A stretch of 64,000 nucleotides of DNA from Brucella pseudogrignonensis (GTDB lineage: Bacteria > Pseudomonadota > Alphaproteobacteria > Rhizobiales > Rhizobiaceae). The notes beneath the pieces were generated by a model. The model was not told the origin of the DNA. It made no database searches and worked only from the letters and a program-made list of their open reading frames with translations. The stretch spans positions 682,001-746,000 of the forward strand of contig NZ_NNRM01000017.1 of the NCBI RefSeq assembly GCF_002252525.1. Reading direction: 5' to 3'. This document shows positions 26,822 through 35,900 of this stretch, piece by piece (position 1 is the stretch's first letter; the number at the start of each line of letters is the position of its first letter). The translations under genes were made by a program, and so were the position numbers.

Positions 26822-27166
26822 TTACTTCTCGCTCCAGACAGCAAGCTCATTGCCGGCAGGGTCGGTGAAGTGAAAACGACGACCGCCGGGAAATGCAAAA
26901 ATCGGTTTCACAACCGTTCCACCAGCTTCTGTCACAGCCTTCAAGGTTTCTTCGAGCTGCGCGGAATAAAGCACAGGCAACGGCTTGCGCGTCGCTTCCG
27001 GATCGGCATCAAAACCGCCATCCAGGCCTTCCGCGAAGGCGGAATAGGTCGGCCCATAATCGACGAACGACCAACCAAAAGCGCGCGAATAGAAACTCTT
27101 CGCAGCGTCCAGTGATCCATTGCCCGCTGGCATTTCAAGATAATCAAGCTTGCCGGTGATACGCAT
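26822..27166 (-). CDS. VOC family protein (glyoxalase/bleomycin-resistance fold)
   Basis: A 114-residue single-domain member of the vicinal-oxygen-chelate superfamily. It starts MRITGKLDYLEMP, has SFYSRAFGWSF after the first strand, and ends FHFTDPAGNELAVWSE, the typical last strand with the metal-ligand glutamate. Such small proteins bind metals and varied small molecules, and the reaction cannot be inferred. ATG 27166 has TGGAG seven bases upstream, preferred over a codon four residues earlier. It is a separate unit between two other minus-strand genes. Confidence 0.88.
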   Translation of the reverse strand: MRITGKLDYLEMPAGNGSLDAAKSFYSRAFGWSFVDYGPTYSAFAEGLDGGFDADPEATRKPLPVLYSAQLEETLKAVTEAGGTVVKPIFAFPGGRRFHFTDPAGNELAVWSEK

Positions 27167-27263
27167 AATCAACTCCAAATGTTCTATGTTTGTTCTTATA
27201 TTGGGAGTTAATCTGCATCTTTGTCAAGAGTCATCAAGTTTCGTTCACAGGGCATTCAATCAG

Positions 27264-27767
27264 CTAGAATCGCAGGCGTGCCATCATGAGTGAGTCCACA
27301 TAGTGCCCGTCTCTGAATGAATCTGATCGCAAAACGCCTTCGCGTTCAAAGCCGAACTTTTCATAAAGCTGGATGGCAGGAACATTGTCCGCGTAAACAA
27401 GCAAATCCAGCCGCTTCAGATTAAGCCAGTTGTCTGCCACATCAATAATCTGGCCCATCATGCCCGTGCCGATGCCTTGGCCCTGATAGTCGTCATGTAC
27501 ACCAATACCGATTGTTCCTGCGTGGGATCGTCGACCTTCTGCACAACGGACATCGCAACTACCAACGATCTTGTCATTAAGTAATGCCAGTATGACGATG
27601 TGCCGATCTTTGAGGGACGATAACCACTTTCGTGTATTTTCAACGCGCGTGAATGGCAGGCGTGCGGTACCGGCTCGAAATTTCGGCATGTTTGTAATTG
27701 CACATATTTCTTCGGCATCTTCGATGCGTGGAGCGCGAAATGTGATCGAATTCAATTTCTCAGTCAT
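27264..27767 (-). CDS. GNAT family N-acetyltransferase
   Basis: A 167-residue acetyltransferase with the acetyl-CoA-binding motif HDDYQGQGIGTGMM (Q-x-x-G-x-G/A), preceded by GTIGIGVHDDY and followed by LDLLVYADNVPAIQLYEKFGFEREG. This pattern is that of PhnO/RimI-like or spermidine-type N-acetyltransferases. The substrate is unknown. ATG 27767 has GGAGG four bases upstream, which decides against an ATG seven codons earlier. It is divergent from ppdK with a gap of about 255 bases. Confidence 0.9.
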   Translation of the reverse strand: MTEKLNSITFRAPRIEDAEEICAITNMPKFRAGTARLPFTRVENTRKWLSSLKDRHIVILALLNDKIVGSCDVRCAEGRRSHAGTIGIGVHDDYQGQGIGTGMMGQIIDVADNWLNLKRLDLLVYADNVPAIQLYEKFGFEREGVLRSDSFRDGHYVDSLMMARLRF

Positions 27768-28022
27768 CAGTCCTCCGAGTAATAGCAATTGTCAAAGCTT
27801 AGCTCTTCGAAACCCTGCTCACCATCACAACAAACAGTTGCTTCTTTCTCAAGCCGCCATTCGGCTTGAAGGACGGTTCGGGGTCTAATCGATTCTATTA
27901 CGGTGCTTTGTCTTTTTTGATTGGCAGACAACGACTTGATCGCATAAGCACGAAGATAGTTTCTGCAGTTCTGTGGAAAAGCACAGACATTGCGGACCGT
28001 TACCTGCGCAAGGGAGGCCGGC

Positions 28023-30695
28023 ATGGCGAAGTGGGTGTACGCATTCGGTGATGGTAAGGCAGAGGGCGCTGCGAGCGATCGCAACCTTCTCGGCGGTAAA
28101 GGCGCGAATCTGGCTGAAATGAGCAGCCTTGGTCTGCCAGTGCCGCCCGGTTTTACGATCACGACGGAAGTGTGCACTTCCTATTACGACCATGAGCGGT
28201 CCTATCCCGATGAACTTGATCAGCAGGTGCAGAAAGCGCTTGATCAGGTGGCCGAGCGGACTGGACGCGTGTTCGGTGGTGCTGAAAAGCCATTGCTCGT
28301 GTCGGTGCGATCGGGTGCGCGTGCATCCATGCCGGGCATGATGGATACGGTTCTGAACCTCGGTCTCAATGATGAGACAGTGCAGGCAATTGCGCGTGAG
28401 GCTGGCGACGAGCGTTTCGCCTATGACAGCTATCGCCGATTCATCCAGATGTATTCCGACGTCGTGCTGGGTGTTGACCATGGTTTCTTTGAAGAAATCC
28501 TCGAAGACAAGAAGGCCGATCTGGGCGTTGAAGTCGATACGGCTCTAAGTGCGGACGATTGGAAAGATGTGATCGCGCTCTACAAGGCGAAGGTCGAGGA
28601 AGAGCTCGGCGAGCCTTTTCCGCAAGATCCGCGCGAACAGCTTTGGGGAGCAATCAGTGCTGTTTTCTCCAGCTGGATGAACGCCCGTGCCATCACTTAT
28701 CGCCGTCTGCATAACATTCCGGCTCAATGGGGTACGGCGGTGAATGTTCAGGCCATGGTGTTCGGCAATATGGGCGAAACGTCTGCGACCGGCGTTGCCT
28801 TCACCCGCAATCCATCGACCGGCGAAAAGAAGCTTTATGGCGAGTTTCTCGTCAATGCGCAGGGTGAAGATGTCGTGGCAGGCATTCGCACACCACAGAA
28901 CATCACCGAAGAAGCGCGTATTGCTGCAGGTTCTGATAAGCCTTCGCTTGAAAAGGTCATGCCGGAAGCTTTTGCCGACTTTCTGAAAGTGGCAGATCGG
29001 CTTGAGCAGCATTACCGCGATATGCAGGATCTGGAATTCACCATCGAACGCGGCAAGCTCTGGATGCTGCAAACCCGCTCCGGCAAGCGCACGGCAAAGG
29101 CCGCACTCAAGATGGCTGTTGAAATGGCCGCAGAAGGGCTGATTACTGAGGAAGAAGCCGTGCTGCGCATTGATCCGGCCGCACTCGACCAGCTTCTGCA
29201 TCCGACCATCGATCCGCGAGCCGAGCGCATTGTTATAGGCCAAGGCTTACCTGCTTCTCCCGGCGCTGCGACAGGCGAAATCGTGTTCTCGTCTGAAGAT
29301 GCAGAACAGGCAAAAGCCGAAGGCCGCAATGTCATTCTGGTGCGTGTTGAGACGAGCCCTGAAGACATTCACGGTATGCACGCGGCTGAGGGCATTTTGA
29401 CCACGCGCGGTGGCATGACCAGTCACGCGGCGGTGGTCGCACGCGGCATGGGCAAGCCCTGCGTGTCGGGTGCAGGTTCTCTCCGTGTTGATTATCGCAA
29501 TGGAATTATGCTGGCCGCGGGTCAGACCTTCAAAAAAGGCGATGTAATCACTGTTGATGGCGGCAACGGGCAAGTGCTGAAAGGCAAGGTTGCCATGCTG
29601 CAGCCCGAACTGTCGGGTGATTTCGGTAAACTCATGGAGTGGGCAGATAAGACGCGCCGCATGAAGGTTCGTGCCAATGCCGAAACGCCTGCCGATGCCC
29701 GCACTGCACGCTCGTTCGGGGCAGAAGGCATCGGCCTTTGCCGCACCGAGCATATGTTCTTTGAAGGCGAACGCATTATCGCGATGCGCGAGATGATCCT
29801 TGCCGACAAGGAGGATGGTCGCCGTGCGGCTCTAGCAAAGCTTCTGCCGATGCAGCGCTCGGATTTTGTCGAGCTGTTCGAGATCATGAAAGGCTTGCCT
29901 GTCACAATCCGGTTGCTCGATCCGCCTTTGCACGAATTCCTGCCACGCACTGATGAAGAAGTAGCAGAAGTGGCAAGCGCCATGGGCGTTGACGCCGATA
30001 GACTGCGCGAGCGTGCCGATAGTCTTCATGAGTTCAATCCGATGCTCGGCCATCGCGGTTGCCGTCTGGCGGTATCCTATCCAGAAATCGCCGAAATGCA
30101 GGCGCGTGCGATCTTTGAAGCTGCGATTGAAGCAGGCAAGAAGACCGGTGAGCATGTCGTGCCGGAAGTCATGGTGCCGCTGGTCGGCCTCAAGGCAGAA
30201 CTTGATTTTGTCAAAGCGCGCATCGATGCGGTGGCAAAAGAAGTGATCGGCGAGTCCGGTGTCCAGATCGACTACATGGTCGGCACGATGATCGAATTGC
30301 CGCGTGCCGCTCTTCGTGCTGCTGAAATCGCTGAAACGGCAGAGTTCTTCTCTTTTGGCACGAACGACCTCACGCAGACCACTTTCGGTATTTCGCGTGA
30401 TGATGCAGCGCCATTCCTTTCGACCTATCAGAGCCGTGGTGTAATCGAACAGGACCCGTTCGTTTCATTGGATTTTGATGGCGTGGGAGAGCTGATCCAG
30501 ATCGCAGCCGAGCGTGGACGCAAAACACGCGACAAGCTCAAACTGGGTATTTGTGGCGAGCATGGCGGCGATCCGGCATCGATCAGCTTCTGCGAGCAAA
30601 CAGGTCTTGATTACGTGTCCTGCTCGCCATTCCGGGTGCCGATTGCCCGACTGGCGGCAGCCCAAGCTGCAGCCCGCAATGGTAAAGCATCCTGA
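28023..30695 (+). CDS. ppdK: pyruvate, phosphate dikinase
   Basis: An 890-residue dikinase interconverting pyruvate, ATP and phosphate with phosphoenolpyruvate, AMP and pyrophosphate. In Brucella-type bacteria it is a main route to gluconeogenesis. The ATP-grasp domain (residues 1-340) begins GGKGANLAEM. The swivelling phosphohistidine domain has GGMTSHAAVVARGMGKPCV, and the C-terminal PEP domain has RTEHMFF, FGTNDLTQ and ICGEHGGDPAS. ATG 28023 follows AGGGAGG by five bases. The stop TGA lies inside the first bases of an RS-type repeat (GCATCCTGAAAAGTG). Confidence 0.96.
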   Translation: MAKWVYAFGDGKAEGAASDRNLLGGKGANLAEMSSLGLPVPPGFTITTEVCTSYYDHERSYPDELDQQVQKALDQVAERTGRVFGGAEKPLLVSVRSGARASMPGMMDTVLNLGLNDETVQAIAREAGDERFAYDSYRRFIQMYSDVVLGVDHGFFEEILEDKKADLGVEVDTALSADDWKDVIALYKAKVEEELGEPFPQDPREQLWGAISAVFSSWMNARAITYRRLHNIPAQWGTAVNVQAMVFGNMGETSATGVAFTRNPSTGEKKLYGEFLVNAQGEDVVAGIRTPQNITEEARIAAGSDKPSLEKVMPEAFADFLKVADRLEQHYRDMQDLEFTIERGKLWMLQTRSGKRTAKAALKMAVEMAAEGLITEEEAVLRIDPAALDQLLHPTIDPRAERIVIGQGLPASPGAATGEIVFSSEDAEQAKAEGRNVILVRVETSPEDIHGMHAAEGILTTRGGMTSHAAVVARGMGKPCVSGAGSLRVDYRNGIMLAAGQTFKKGDVITVDGGNGQVLKGKVAMLQPELSGDFGKLMEWADKTRRMKVRANAETPADARTARSFGAEGIGLCRTEHMFFEGERIIAMREMILADKEDGRRAALAKLLPMQRSDFVELFEIMKGLPVTIRLLDPPLHEFLPRTDEEVAEVASAMGVDADRLRERADSLHEFNPMLGHRGCRLAVSYPEIAEMQARAIFEAAIEAGKKTGEHVVPEVMVPLVGLKAELDFVKARIDAVAKEVIGESGVQIDYMVGTMIELPRAALRAAEIAETAEFFSFGTNDLTQTTFGISRDDAAPFLSTYQSRGVIEQDPFVSLDFDGVGELIQIAAERGRKTRDKLKLGICGEHGGDPASISFCEQTGLDYVSCSPFRVPIARLAAAQAAARNGKAS

Positions 30696-30780
30696 AAAGT
30701 GTAAAACGGTTTTAGGGTAATATGCGCCTGAAACGAAAATTTAGAGCGGTGATCTCAATCAATCGGATCGCTGCTCTAAA
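30686..30780. repeat. RS-type repeat, copy 6, containing the ppdK stop
   Basis: GCATCCTGAAAAGTGTAAAA at the left matches the GCATCCCGAAAAGTGCGAAG of other copies, and the right half (TTAGAGCGGTGATC ... GATCGCTGCTCTAAA) is an inverted pair. The TGA of ppdK is part of the repeat. Confidence 0.75.
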
Positions 30781-30860
30781 TCATTGCCATAATTCGGCTT
30801 TGGTTCAGGCGCTGTAAACAGTAAATTTCAAAGCCAGAACTTTAATTAATCGGGGCAGCT

Positions 30861-31688
30861 ATGTTTCGTCAGTTGTTAGCGGCGGGGGCCGCGCTTGTTT
30901 GCTTGAGCTCTGTGGCCAGCGCCTATGACGCGCTGCCACAGCCGGAAAAGCACGAAAAAATCAGCATTGTTGAACCGCAATTGCGCATCGCCAAAGGTGG
31001 TCCTGCTTCGCCACAGGTCGCGCTGACGCTTGATGCCTGCATGGGCAAAACGGATCACCGTATTCTCGATGTGCTGGTAGAAAACCGCATTCCGGCGACA
31101 ATTTTTGTCACCGCGCGCTGGTTGAAACAGAATGCCGAAGCTTTCGCGGTGATGAAGGCCCATCCCGACCTTTTCGATATCGAGAACCACGGCAATATGC
31201 ATGTGCCAGCCATTACCAATGCGCCGACCATGTATAATATCAAAACGGCAGGTTCGCTTGATGCGGTCCGCTCCGAAATCGATGGTGGCGCTGATGCGAT
31301 CGCTAAATCCGGCGCATCAAAGCCGCAATGGTATCGGGATGCCACGGCCCGTTATTCGACTGACGCTATTAAACTTGCGCAGAGCATGGGCTATGAGATC
31401 GGCGGCTACTCGCTCAATGGCGATCAGGGCGCATCCCTCCTTGCACCTGTCGTGGCCCGCCGTATTTCAGCGGCGCGCGATGGCGATGTCATCATTTCCC
31501 ATATCAACCAGCCGACACGTTCGGCAGGTGAAGGTGTTGCCAAAGGCATTCTTGCGCTTCAGGCAAAAGGCATGAAATTCGTGAAGCTACGCGATGTTCA
31601 GACGACGATGACGCTCAATCCGGTGCCAGCACACAATCTTCATGCAATAGCACCAGCTGCAGCTGTGAAGCCGCAGGCCGAGAAATAG
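30861..31688 (+). CDS. polysaccharide-deacetylase-like protein, exported
   Basis: A 275-residue protein with a Sec signal peptide (MFRQLLAAGAALVCLSSVASA) and a NodB-homology domain from about residue 45. NodB enzymes remove acetyl groups from N-acetylglucosamine polymers using a zinc held by Asp-His-His. Here the first motif, normally TFDDG, reads TLDACMG, so the catalytic-base Asp is present but the metal-binding Asp is Ala. The second motif HGNMH matches HxxxH. Activity may therefore differ from classic deacetylases. It follows ppdK, as in Brucella by memory, and has an RS repeat right after its stop. Confidence 0.85.
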   Translation: MFRQLLAAGAALVCLSSVASAYDALPQPEKHEKISIVEPQLRIAKGGPASPQVALTLDACMGKTDHRILDVLVENRIPATIFVTARWLKQNAEAFAVMKAHPDLFDIENHGNMHVPAITNAPTMYNIKTAGSLDAVRSEIDGGADAIAKSGASKPQWYRDATARYSTDAIKLAQSMGYEIGGYSLNGDQGASLLAPVVARRISAARDGDVIISHINQPTRSAGEGVAKGILALQAKGMKFVKLRDVQTTMTLNPVPAHNLHAIAPAAAVKPQAEK

Positions 31689-31691
31689 TGC

Positions 31692-31757
31692 TTTAGAGAG
31701 CATCCCGAAAAGTGCGAAGCGATCTTTGTGCGCCCAGGAGGGCGCACGGCGCTCTAG
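31692..31757. repeat. RS-type repeat, copy 7
   Basis: TTTAGAGAGCATCCCGAAAA and GGCGCACGGCGCTCTAGG form the ends, with a GTGCGCCC/GGGCGCAC inner stem. It fills the gap between two convergent genes. The CTA at 31754-31756 is the TAG stop of the minus-strand gene. Confidence 0.8.
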
Positions 31758-32164
31758 GTTCCGTTGGTTGTCTTACCATTCGGTGTCAGGCTTTTCATGA
31801 CAGCGGCATAATTGCGGCCAAGGCTTTCAAACAGCGCATTGTTGCCGGTTGGCGGAGCGACTGAAAGTGTTGTACCATCGTGTCCAAGCGTAACGAAGAC
31901 GACCTGATCTTGCGGCTGTCCGGGAATGGCAATTGCACCGATACGTTGTGCCTCGGTGGTGTCCAGCGCTGGCATATTGAAAAGTACTTCGCCGCCCACA
32001 CGCTCAGCTGCCTTGGCAAGAGCCGTGTCAAATCCTTCGATGAGAACGTCTATGGCACCGAGCGCAAATTCGAGCTCGACTGCTTCCAGCGTCATGACAT
32101 CCTGCTCCGCTTCAGCGGTGCTGGATGTGGCTGGCATTTGGCCATTATGAAGGGTTCGATCCAT
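31754..32164 (-). CDS. hypothetical protein (136 aa)
   Basis: A 136-residue soluble protein with no recognised domain. It has helical stretches (MTLEAVELEFALGAIDVLIEGFD) and a central segment that looks like a beta fold (DQVVFVTLGHDGTTLSVAPP). ATG 32164 has GGAGAGGAC about six bases upstream, which decides against the longer frame. The stop codon is provided by an RS-type repeat shared with the convergent deacetylase-like gene. Conserved-looking codon use supports it as a real gene. Confidence 0.7.
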   Translation of the reverse strand: MDRTLHNGQMPATSSTAEAEQDVMTLEAVELEFALGAIDVLIEGFDTALAKAAERVGGEVLFNMPALDTTEAQRIGAIAIPGQPQDQVVFVTLGHDGTTLSVAPPTGNNALFESLGRNYAAVMKSLTPNGKTTNGT

Positions 32165-32380
32165 GTCGTCCTCTCCGACGAATCCGAAAAAAGCCCCCAT
32201 ATACGCGATCATGCCCTTCGTTAGAAGTTGCTGCAATAGCTTTTATATTGATTTCACTCTATTTTTCCCGCTGTTTTTTCATAGCTGGTTAAATTGCCAG
32301 CGAGTGTTGAGCGTTTTTCTTTTGCGCCAGAGCAGTCTCTGTTATGCATGATTGCGCTCTAAAGGCAGTTGGGACCCCGC

Positions 32381-33169
32381 ATGAGAAAACTTCGCTATCA
32401 GCGCCGACAGTCGCGCTCCGCAATCTGGGCATTGCGGTTTGGCGTTTTTGCGGCTGTCCTGTCGGCGCTTGGTCTTGTCCTGCACAGGTTCGGTAAAATC
32501 GAGACACCCGATTTTGTTCTGGTTGCAACTGCGGGTGGGATATACGCGATTTTAGCACTGCTTTGTGCCGCAAAGGGGCTACGCAATCTATGGGTGAATG
32601 GTGACAAAGGCGGTGCGCGTTCGTTCTGGGCCAGCTTTCTGGCATGTGCTGTTCTGCTGCCCCTCTGTTTCGTCGCCTCGCTTTGGTATGGCTCGCCTCC
32701 GCTCTATGATCTGACGACCGACTTTGAGACGCCGCCGCAGTTTCCCTCGACCATGCCTGCACGCTTAACGCGTATGAATTCGCTGCCTGTTGAGGTCCAG
32801 AGCGATATGCTGAGGCAGATGTCCGCCTATCCTGATGTGATGGGGCGCCGCTATGAAGCTGCACCCGACCGGGTTGCACAAGGCGTGGAAAACACGTTGA
32901 AAGCATTTGGCTGGAAACAAATCAGCCGTGATACGCCGCTGCCAACGCAGAATGCGACACGCTTTGCAGCAACTGCGCACAGCACCATTCTTGGTTTGAA
33001 AAGCGATGTGGTCATCCGCCTGCTTGATGAAGGCGAAACAACCTATGTCGATATGCGATCCGTTTCGCGTTACGGCAATCGGGATATGGGCCTGAACGCT
33101 GCCTTTATCACCGAGTTTCTGTCCGCGCTTGAAGGCGAAGTGAACAAGGCTCCTGCTGATGTGGAGTAA
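32381..33169 (+). CDS. DUF1499 family membrane protein
   Basis: A 262-residue protein with three hydrophobic helices in the first 110 residues (about 16-38, 48-70 and 84-106) and a C-terminal DUF1499 domain (from about 125: RYEAAPDRVAQGVENTLKAFGWKQISRD ... TRFAATAHSTILGLKSDVVIRLLDEGETTYVDMRSVSRYGNRDMGLNAA). DUF1499 proteins are widespread and of unknown function. ATG 32381 is preferred to the TTG four codons earlier. The gene abuts the convergent MBL-fold gene with no spacer. Confidence 0.85.
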   Translation: MRKLRYQRRQSRSAIWALRFGVFAAVLSALGLVLHRFGKIETPDFVLVATAGGIYAILALLCAAKGLRNLWVNGDKGGARSFWASFLACAVLLPLCFVASLWYGSPPLYDLTTDFETPPQFPSTMPARLTRMNSLPVEVQSDMLRQMSAYPDVMGRRYEAAPDRVAQGVENTLKAFGWKQISRDTPLPTQNATRFAATAHSTILGLKSDVVIRLLDEGETTYVDMRSVSRYGNRDMGLNAAFITEFLSALEGEVNKAPADVE

Positions 33170-34075
33170 TCACCGCGGCTGATAAATGCCGTTGAGCGAC
33201 GGGTTGCCATCCGTAATGACTTCACCGCGCCCGACAAGATCTTCAAGGTGGGCGAGAACTGAGAGAGCTGCAGCACCATGCAGGCGCGGGTCGGTATCGC
33301 GGTAGATAGTCTTGACCATGTCGGGAATGGTGCGGTCGCCTTGCACGATCCGCTCCAATATCGCACGCTCCCGCATTTTCCGATGTGCGCGTAAACCACG
33401 CACAAATGCAGCTGGCTTGGTGACGGCTCCACCATGACCGGGCAGATAGATGCGATCATCGCGCTCCAGCAGCTTTTCAAGCGAAGTCATGTAATCGCTC
33501 ATCGATCCATCGGGCGGTGCGACGATGGATGTGGCCCATGCCATCACATGATCGGCTGAAAAAAGAATGCCGGTGCCTTCAAGGCCAAAAGCCATATGAT
33601 TGGCGGCGTGTCCGGGTGTGTGTATTCCGCGAAGGCTCCAGCCATCGCCATCGATTTTCGCACCATCGGCGAGGGCCAGATCGGGCGCAAAATCAATATC
33701 GGCGCTCGCCTCCAGCATATTGATCTCGCCGCTGTAATAGGGGCGGGCAGGGCGATGTGGACCTTCGGCGACAACGAGTGCGCCCGTCTGTTCTTTCAAT
33801 CGCTGTGCGAGAGGGGAGTGGTCGCGATGCGTGTGGCTCACGAAGATATGACTGACAGGGCGACCGGCAATTGCTGCAAGCAGCGTCTGATAATGCGCTT
33901 CATCTTCCGGTCCAGGATCGATTACCGCCAGTGTATCGGTGCCTACAATGTAACTATTGGTGCCATGAAAGGTAAAAGCGCTGGGATTATTCGCGGTCAG
34001 CCGCAGCAGGCCTTTATTCAGGGCAACCGGAGTCCCATATTCAGGGGCAAAGCTGCCGTCAAAATCAAGCGCCAT
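33170..34075 (-). CDS. MBL-fold metallo-hydrolase (LACTB2-like)
   Basis: A 301-residue metallo-beta-lactamase-fold hydrolase. The binuclear metal motif is HTHRDH (HxHxDH) at about residue 80-85. Further metal ligands lie in HTPGHAANH and SADHVMAW, and a late LPGHGGAV completes the set. The C-terminal part (about 220-290, ending in LAHLEDLVGRGEV) looks like a winged helix, as in LACTB2-type endoribonucleases and related hydrolases. Whether it acts on RNA, thioesters or glutathione adducts cannot be told. Convergent with the DUF1499 gene. Confidence 0.9.
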   Translation of the reverse strand: MALDFDGSFAPEYGTPVALNKGLLRLTANNPSAFTFHGTNSYIVGTDTLAVIDPGPEDEAHYQTLLAAIAGRPVSHIFVSHTHRDHSPLAQRLKEQTGALVVAEGPHRPARPYYSGEINMLEASADIDFAPDLALADGAKIDGDGWSLRGIHTPGHAANHMAFGLEGTGILFSADHVMAWATSIVAPPDGSMSDYMTSLEKLLERDDRIYLPGHGGAVTKPAAFVRGLRAHRKMRERAILERIVQGDRTIPDMVKTIYRDTDPRLHGAAALSVLAHLEDLVGRGEVITDGNPSLNGIYQPR

Positions 34076-34200
34076 GGACTAACCCGTTCTTCTTTGGTTT
34101 TATTGATTAAGCGGCTTATGACGAATATAGTCCGGTTTCAAATGATAATCTGGTGGAACGGTACTCACAGCGCCCAAATTGGGTCGATATAAGGAGTGCG

Positions 34201-34806
34201 ATGAACATGCGTCAGAGAAACAAATCAAAGGTTGCCGTTGCTTCTCTTCCTGCTGGCTACTTGCAAACCAGGCAATTGGCTCGTGCTTTCCGGTTTGTTT
34301 TGCTCGCGCTTATCGGTACCGCTGTTCTTACCATTTCCGCCAATATCAAAGTCGATCTTCTCTACGTCAACGTGACAATGCAGACAGCAGCGCTGTTTGC
34401 AATCTCTGCGTTTTATGGCTCGCGTCTGGCGGTTGCCACGGTTGCCCTCTATTTGCTTGAAGGCGCACTCGGCTTGCCGGTTTTTACCGGGACGCCGGAA
34501 AAGGGGCTTGGCCTTGCTTACATGGTTGGTCCGACAGGGGGCTATCTGCTGTCCTATCTCATTGCGGCCTGGATGGTCGGTCGCGCTGCCGATAAGGGGC
34601 TGGCGCGCAAACCGCTTGTTCTCGGCGGTGTCATGCTTGCTGCAGAGGTTGTCATCCTTGTGATGGGAGCAGGTTGGATGGCCTACCTGTTCGGTTTAGA
34701 AAAAGGTTTCGCATTCGGCTTTGGCGTGTTCATCATTGGTGATCTCGTCAAGCTCGCACTTGCTGCTTGTGGGGTTCCCGCAATCATGTCGCTTCTCAAG
34801 CGATAA
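34201..34806 (+). CDS. bioY: biotin transporter BioY
   Basis: A 201-residue inner-membrane S-component of an ECF-type biotin transporter. Six hydrophobic helices are visible from about residue 25. The signature TGGYLLSYLIAAWMVG and the following HVxxYLxG-like region match BioY. ATG 34201 has AAGGAG four bases upstream, so the earlier open frame is not used. No bioM/bioN genes are next to it; solitary BioY proteins are known to transport biotin at low efficiency. I looked for a BioR box (TTATMKATAA) upstream and saw none. A terminator follows. Confidence 0.9.
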   Translation: MNMRQRNKSKVAVASLPAGYLQTRQLARAFRFVLLALIGTAVLTISANIKVDLLYVNVTMQTAALFAISAFYGSRLAVATVALYLLEGALGLPVFTGTPEKGLGLAYMVGPTGGYLLSYLIAAWMVGRAADKGLARKPLVLGGVMLAAEVVILVMGAGWMAYLFGLEKGFAFGFGVFIIGDLVKLALAACGVPAIMSLLKR

Positions 34807-34835
34807 ACAGCGCAAGTCTTTGATAATTTAGACAG

Positions 34836-34860
34836 GCCGGGCGACGACCCCGGCTTTTTT
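34836..34860 (+). terminator. rho-independent terminator after bioY
   Basis: GCCGGG and CCCGGC close a six-base loop, followed by six T. Confidence 0.8.
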
Positions 34861-34952
34861 CATGTGTTTGTTGAAACTGCTTCGCGATTGACAATTTGCT
34901 GGCGGCAAAGCTTTGTTAGGTGTCATAAAATCAGGTTTGTGGGGAGGACAGT

Positions 34953-35474
34953 GTGAAATTTGAAGTGCTTGAAGTTGAGCCGCTGACAAAGGCGGCTTTT
35001 GCGCCATTTGGGGATGTAATCGAGATTGAAGGCGCCGAACGTCGCCTTATCAACAATGGCACGACGGAGCGCTTCCACGATCTGGCCCATGTTGAAGCAG
35101 CAGGCACCGACGCCCGCGTCCTCATCAATATTTTTAGAGGCCAGTCCTTCACAGCGCCTGTCGATGTCGTCATGCTGGAGCGGCATCCGTTCGGCTCGCA
35201 GGCTTTTGTGCCGCTGAATGGCAGGCCGTTTCTTGTTGTTGTTGCAGAAGATGCGGATGGCAAACCCGGCAGACCGAGAGCGTTTCTGGCGCGGGGCGAC
35301 CAGGGCGTCAATTACTGGTGCAATATCTGGCATCATCCGCTTGTGTCGCTGGAGCAGACATCGGATTTTCTTATTGTTGACCGGGCGGGAAGTGAGAATA
35401 ATCTGGAGGAATATTTCCTGCCGGATGTCACTTATCGCATTGAGACAATTCCGGCTCTCAAAACACAAATCTGA
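34953..35474 (+). CDS. allA: ureidoglycolate lyase
   Basis: A 173-residue AllA-type enzyme that splits ureidoglycolate to glyoxylate and urea at the end of allantoin degradation. Family markers are [11 protein letters not shown] near the N-terminus, NIFRG and the metal-adjacent [27 protein letters not shown] block, then [13 protein letters not shown]. The start is GTG with GGGGAGG five bases before. It is followed eight bases later by uraH, so the two form a small purine-catabolism operon, though the uricase, allantoinase and allantoicase genes are not in the window. Confidence 0.92.
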   Translation: MKFEVLEVEPLTKAAFAPFGDVIEIEGAERRLINNGTTERFHDLAHVEAAGTDARVLINIFRGQSFTAPVDVVMLERHPFGSQAFVPLNGRPFLVVVAEDADGKPGRPRAFLARGDQGVNYWCNIWHHPLVSLEQTSDFLIVDRAGSENNLEEYFLPDVTYRIETIPALKTQI

Positions 35475-35482
35475 GGTGAACC

Positions 35483-35839
35483 ATGGGCAAGCTATCAACA
35501 CATGTTCTCGACACTGCACATGGTAGTCCAGCCGCAGCAATGCGGATTGAACTCTATCGGCTTGGCGCTTTAGGCAAAACCGAACTGATCAAGCGTACCG
35601 TAACCAATCTCGATGGTCGCACCGACGAACCATTGCTCAGCGGAAGTGAAATGCAGGAAGGCACCTATGAGCTTCAGTTTCATGTTGCTGAATATTTCGA
35701 AGGTCGTAGCGCCGATGTTGCCAATCCGCCGTTCCTTGATTTGATCCCGATCCGTTTTGCGATTGCAGATGAAGACGGCAATTATCATGTGCCGTTGCTG
35801 GTCAGCCCCTGGTCCTACTCGACCTATCGCGGCAGCTGA
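35483..35839 (+). CDS. uraH: 5-hydroxyisourate hydrolase (transthyretin-like)
   Basis: A 118-residue hydrolase that opens 5-hydroxyisourate, the first product of urate oxidation. Visible are the N-terminal [14 protein letters not shown] signature with its catalytic His, the central arginine in [12 protein letters not shown], and the C-terminal tetrapeptide YRGS that is diagnostic of the family. GAGGTG ahead of ATG 35483 overlaps the end of allA, so translation of the pair is coupled. The next gene (DUF2793) is unrelated and starts behind a hairpin. Confidence 0.95.
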   Translation: MGKLSTHVLDTAHGSPAAAMRIELYRLGALGKTELIKRTVTNLDGRTDEPLLSGSEMQEGTYELQFHVAEYFEGRSADVANPPFLDLIPIRFAIADEDGNYHVPLLVSPWSYSTYRGS

Positions 35840-35867
35840 CTTATCCCCACCAGCATAAGTGCGGTTA

Positions 35868-35896
35868 AGCTCCTCGCATTATCACAGCGAGGAGCT
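35868..35896 (+). promoter_or_regulatory. hairpin that pairs the ribosome binding site of the DUF2793 gene
   Basis: AGCTCCTCGC and GCGAGGAGCT form a perfect ten-base stem around a nine-base loop, five bases before the ATG at 35901. The Shine-Dalgarno GAGGAG lies wholly in the right arm. There is no T-run after it, so it is not an ordinary terminator of uraH. It could hold back translation of the next gene until melted. Confidence 0.6.
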
Positions 35897-35900
35897 ATTT

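Noticed and set aside
32320-32360. AGAGCAGTCTCTG ... GCGCTCTAA, another possible RS fragment before the DUF1499 gene
   Set aside because: Too short and diverged to separate from chance similarity.
34076-34200. BioR operator or biotin-linked riboswitch upstream of bioY
   Set aside because: No TTATMKATAA-like palindrome and no known riboswitch fold is visible.
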